Below are positions 5,457 to 7,619 of a stretch of 7,619 bases of DNA, in pieces. The notes below the pieces were generated by a model, which had not been told where the DNA came from, did not search any database, and was given only the letters and a program-made list of their open reading frames with translations. The stretch's first letter is position 1; each line of letters starts with the position of its first letter. Position numbers and translations under genes: made by a program. This DNA is from an uncultured Slackia sp. (GTDB taxonomy: Bacteria > Actinomycetota > Coriobacteriia > Coriobacteriales > Eggerthellaceae), in NCBI GenBank assembly GCA_934646845.1, contig CAKUEV010000086.1, forward strand, positions 1 to 7,619, written 5' to 3'.

Positions 5457-6884
5457 TTATGGACGGAATTTCTCAAACGAATCGAGCAGGTTCATGCGAT
5501 CGTGGGTATCGGTTTTGGCATAGATTTTGTGCGCATGGGTGCGCGCGGTCGATTCCGCGATGAACAATTTGCTTGCAATGTACTGCGTCGTTCTGCCCGC
5601 GAGCAAGTACTCGAGCACTTCGGTCTCGCGCTTTGACAGCGCGTGGAGCTGGGCGTATGCGGCGATTTGCTCTGCCCGGCTGGGTTGGCTTTCTGCCGTT
5701 TCTTGCAAAGCTCGGCTGTCGGCGATGTCTCTGAGTTCGTTCGAGAAGCGATCCGTGAATATGAGCGACGATGCTATGACGACGAGCACGAGGCACAGCG
5801 CGGCGACGATAGCGGGAGGAAGAGCCCCGTTTGAGACATGGGTCGCAAAGTAATCTGCAAGCCATCCGAGAAAGATGCCGACCGATGCGCACAGCCTCAC
5901 AACCGCCATAGAGCTGAGAAGCGACGAATCGTTCGTTTTCACCAGGTTGCAGTAGTCGTTAAGCGAAAGCACCTCGAAAAGCAGGTAGGCCAGCATAACG
6001 AAAGCGCCCGCGAAAAACGCAGCCGAGGAGGGAAGCGCCGCAAACCCTGCCAGCCCAAGCGTGAAGAGCAGGGGAATAACTCTGTAAATGCCATACAGCC
6101 CACGGCTCTTGCTAGAGAATCGTATCACCATGACAATCACGATTGCGGCGGCGATGTTGCATGCCGATTGAAGCAAAGGGCCGCTGGAGAAAGCGAATTC
6201 CGATGACGCCGTTCGCGCAGAGAACAACGCGAACACGAACCCGTAGAGGGCAAGGGCGATGCTCAGGCGAACGACCGACGCAGGCGCTTTCATGGGTTCG
6301 CTGTTGGCGTTCGGCTCGGTTGGCGCGAAAAGCGACTCCTGCGCCGTTTGCCGGTCGTTGCGCATGGCGAACAGGAATATAAGCCCCGACGCGATGGGCG
6401 CGGCTGCGGCCACGGCGACCATGGCGTGTGTTCCAAGGCCGACCGATGCGAGGCACAGCATCGATCCGAAGGCGTACGACAAAGCGAGCAAGAGCGCCGT
6501 TTCGCCGATTTTCGAATACCCGAAGTAGCAAAGCCATATAAGGAACATCGACACGTCGGTGATGGCCGAGAGAATCGACGCGATCAATACATGGTACGGC
6601 GTGGATCCGAGGCTGAGCGTGAGAGTGGTCAAGGGGCCTGCGACCATGCACGTCGCGGCAAGGATGAGGGCGCCTTGCTTCGTGGCGAACAAGCGCCGCA
6701 GGGCAAGCGCGCACAGCAAAAGCGCGATGCGAGAACCAACTTCGGGAATTTCAAACGGAAGCTCGCCATATGTCACGAGCTGCCCGAAGACGGGGGACGG
6801 CGATACGGCGACGAGAAAGAGCCATGTCCAGAAAAGCGAAAACCCTGCCAAACGAATGCCCGGCATGTGATGGACGCTGTTCAT
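5457..6884 (-). CDS. Membrane-bound LuxR-family transcriptional regulator
   Basis: This 475-residue protein has about twelve hydrophobic helices in two groups of six (roughly 12-173 and 205-376) separated by a polar loop (174-204). A linker and a C-terminal GerE/LuxR HTH domain (about 415-475) follow. The HTH carries the family pattern LSKRETEVLEYLLAG (416-430), TTQYIASKLFIAESTARTHAHKIYAK (432-457) and a closing helix DRMNLLDSF. The membrane half presumably senses a ligand or is held by a transporter-like fold while the HTH binds DNA; such one-component regulators are abundant in Eggerthellaceae. I chose the ATG at 6884, preceded by GAGGGGGG; the in-frame TTG at 6899 overlaps that ribosome binding site. 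A consensus -10 lies 37 bases upstream. It is divergent from the unknown gene at 7178, the likeliest target by position. It has no receiver domain. Confidence 0.9.
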   Translation of the reverse strand: MNSVHHMPGIRLAGFSLFWTWLFLVAVSPSPVFGQLVTYGELPFEIPEVGSRIALLLCALALRRLFATKQGALILAATCMVAGPLTTLTLSLGSTPYHVLIASILSAITDVSMFLIWLCYFGYSKIGETALLLALSYAFGSMLCLASVGLGTHAMVAVAAAAPIASGLIFLFAMRNDRQTAQESLFAPTEPNANSEPMKAPASVVRLSIALALYGFVFALFSARTASSEFAFSSGPLLQSACNIAAAIVIVMVIRFSSKSRGLYGIYRVIPLLFTLGLAGFAALPSSAAFFAGAFVMLAYLLFEVLSLNDYCNLVKTNDSSLLSSMAVVRLCASVGIFLGWLADYFATHVSNGALPPAIVAALCLVLVVIASSLIFTDRFSNELRDIADSRALQETAESQPSRAEQIAAYAQLHALSKRETEVLEYLLAGRTTQYIASKLFIAESTARTHAHKIYAKTDTHDRMNLLDSFEKFRP

Positions 6885-7177
6885 ATTTCCCCCCCTCAAA
6901 CGCGCCTAAACCCCACGGCAATTATAAAGCGTCATATTTTTGGCGCTATGGGGAATTATTCCACAACTGAGCCTCTGAGCAGCAAAAACATAAAAATCGA
7001 CGTTTTGTTTGATACGAAAATTCGGCCGAATAAACGTTTTGTACGATCCCGCGATCGAAACAATCGGCGCATCGTCGAGGCCCGCCGCGCGCTTTCAACG
7101 TTTTCGACGATTGTGGCGTCCTTCGTTGCCGCATAAGGTCGAAATCGTCCGAAACGAAGAGAAACAGGGGGTGTCAA
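6885..7177. promoter_or_regulatory. Divergent intergenic region with repeated motifs
   Basis: This 293-base region is AT-richer than its surroundings and holds no supportable ORF. ACGTTTT occurs at 7000-7006, 7034-7040 and 7098-7104; the first two continue with G and the third with C. A perfect 12-bp palindrome, ATTCGGCCGAAT, spans 7020-7031 between the first two. GGAATTATTCC (6952-6962) is a shorter dyad near the LuxR -10, and CGATC/GATCG (7047-7060 region) another. These are candidate operators. No convincing + strand promoter was found for the gene at 7178. Confidence 0.4.
6921..6926 (-). promoter_or_regulatory. Probable -10 element for the LuxR-type gene
   Basis: The - strand reads TATAAT, a perfect -10 hexamer, placing transcription start near 6914 and giving a leader of about 30 bases before the ATG at 6884. 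No good -35 is found 16-18 bases upstream, so the promoter may need an activator, possibly the regulator itself. Confidence 0.45.
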
Positions 7178-7619
7178 ATGAGTGTTGAAGAACAGGGCGT
7201 GTGCGCTGCGGCTCCCCGCGAAGAGCTAAGCGATCGCGCCGCGCGCGTGAAAAAGGCCCTTTACCGAAGGGGGTCGTTCACCGAAATCATGTACAAGACG
7301 CTGGATTTTTGCCGAGCGCGCCGCAGCTACGCCTCGGTGGAAGACGAAATCGCGTCGTATCCGGAATTCAAATATGCCGACCAAAGCCAAGCCTCGATCA
7401 TCGAAATACTCGTTCACGAGGGAGGGCTCGCGAAAACGGAATTCGATGCGAATGGCGAGGAAGTGACTTCTCAACGCAAGAGCGGGCTTTCTGATGACGA
7501 GCTCGACGAACTTGTTTGGTCGTATGCGCTTGAAACGACCGACGCGGGCAAAGTCGCCATTGGGAGACTGAGCCCGAAAGACCGAATGGCCGTGCTGTTC
7601 GCCAAAGAGCCCAATCGCA
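7178..7619 (+). CDS. Unrecognised protein, 5' part (runs off the window)
   Basis: An open frame from the ATG at 7178 continues without a stop to the window end, giving at least 147 residues. AGGGGG at 7166-7171, six bases before the ATG, is a strong Shine-Dalgarno. The product is soluble and charged, with no signal peptide or membrane segment. Residues about 33-62 (SFTEIMYKTLDFCRARRSYA and following) and 69-91 (ASIIEILVHEGGLAKTEF) look mostly helical, followed by a possible beta turn (DANGEEVTS) and an acidic helix LSDDELDELVWSYALETTDAG. This resembles a winged-helix arrangement, but I cannot assign a family. GC-rich codon use in this frame supports coding. It is divergent from the membrane LuxR-type regulator and may be its target; other genes could follow it in an operon. 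Confidence 0.75.
   Translation, partial: MSVEEQGVCAAAPREELSDRAARVKKALYRRGSFTEIMYKTLDFCRARRSYASVEDEIASYPEFKYADQSQASIIEILVHEGGLAKTEFDANGEEVTSQRKSGLSDDELDELVWSYALETTDAGKVAIGRLSPKDRMAVLFAKEPNR

Noticed and set aside
5255..5476. 73-residue - strand frame after the LuxR-type gene
   Set aside because: It starts with TTG inside the regulator gene, crosses the terminator and has no ribosome binding site; an internal ATG near 5380 also lacks one.
6885..6899. TTG start five codons upstream for the LuxR-type protein
   Set aside because: Those codons are the ribosome binding site of the ATG at 6884.
6348..7136. 262-residue + strand frame opposite the LuxR-type gene
   Set aside because: Antisense shadow of a clearly coding - strand gene, very rich in Arg, Gly and Glu.
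7201..7494. 97-residue + strand frame near the right edge
   Set aside because: Out of frame with the ATG at 7178, which has a strong ribosome binding site and a frame open to the end.

Overview
The window looks like chromosome from a high-GC Gram-positive bacterium, most likely of the Coriobacteriia/Eggerthellaceae (Eggerthella, Slackia or Gordonibacter relatives). The main clue is a LuxR-type regulator with about twelve membrane helices ahead of a C-terminal HTH domain, a design abundant in that family. GC-rich codon use and GGAGG-type ribosome binding sites fit. This placement is inferred from gene style, not from a marker gene.

Left part (1-2825, all + strand): the 3' end of an AGCS-family sodium:alanine/glycine symporter, then a strong intrinsic terminator, a class IV aminotransferase closely resembling D-amino acid aminotransferase (D-AAT), and a stand-alone D-glutamate cyclase-like protein (DUF4392/GLUCM C-terminal family). 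Together they suggest D-alanine handling: uptake, transamination of D-Ala with 2-oxoglutarate to pyruvate and D-Glu, and cyclisation of D-Glu to 5-oxo-D-proline.

Middle (2826-5456): a 365-base intergenic stretch holds a striking inverted-repeat element (two 48-base arms, 43 of 48 matching, enclosing a 22-base tandem duplication) plus a degraded third copy. A convergent sodium:solute symporter (SSS) gene follows on the - strand. Its upstream region is a long, structured leader with a near-consensus sigma70-type promoter, a degenerate 18-base tandem repeat, an overlooked 34-codon ORF with a perfect Shine-Dalgarno and a Tyr-rich C-terminus, and nested, mutually exclusive stems before the transporter start. 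This is the most interesting part of the window.

Right part (5457-7619): the membrane-bound LuxR-type regulator on the - strand with its own terminator, a 293-base AT-richer divergent intergenic region with repeated ACGTTTT motifs and a 12-bp palindrome, and the 5' part of an unrecognised + strand gene that runs off the window end. The regulator may control this divergent gene.
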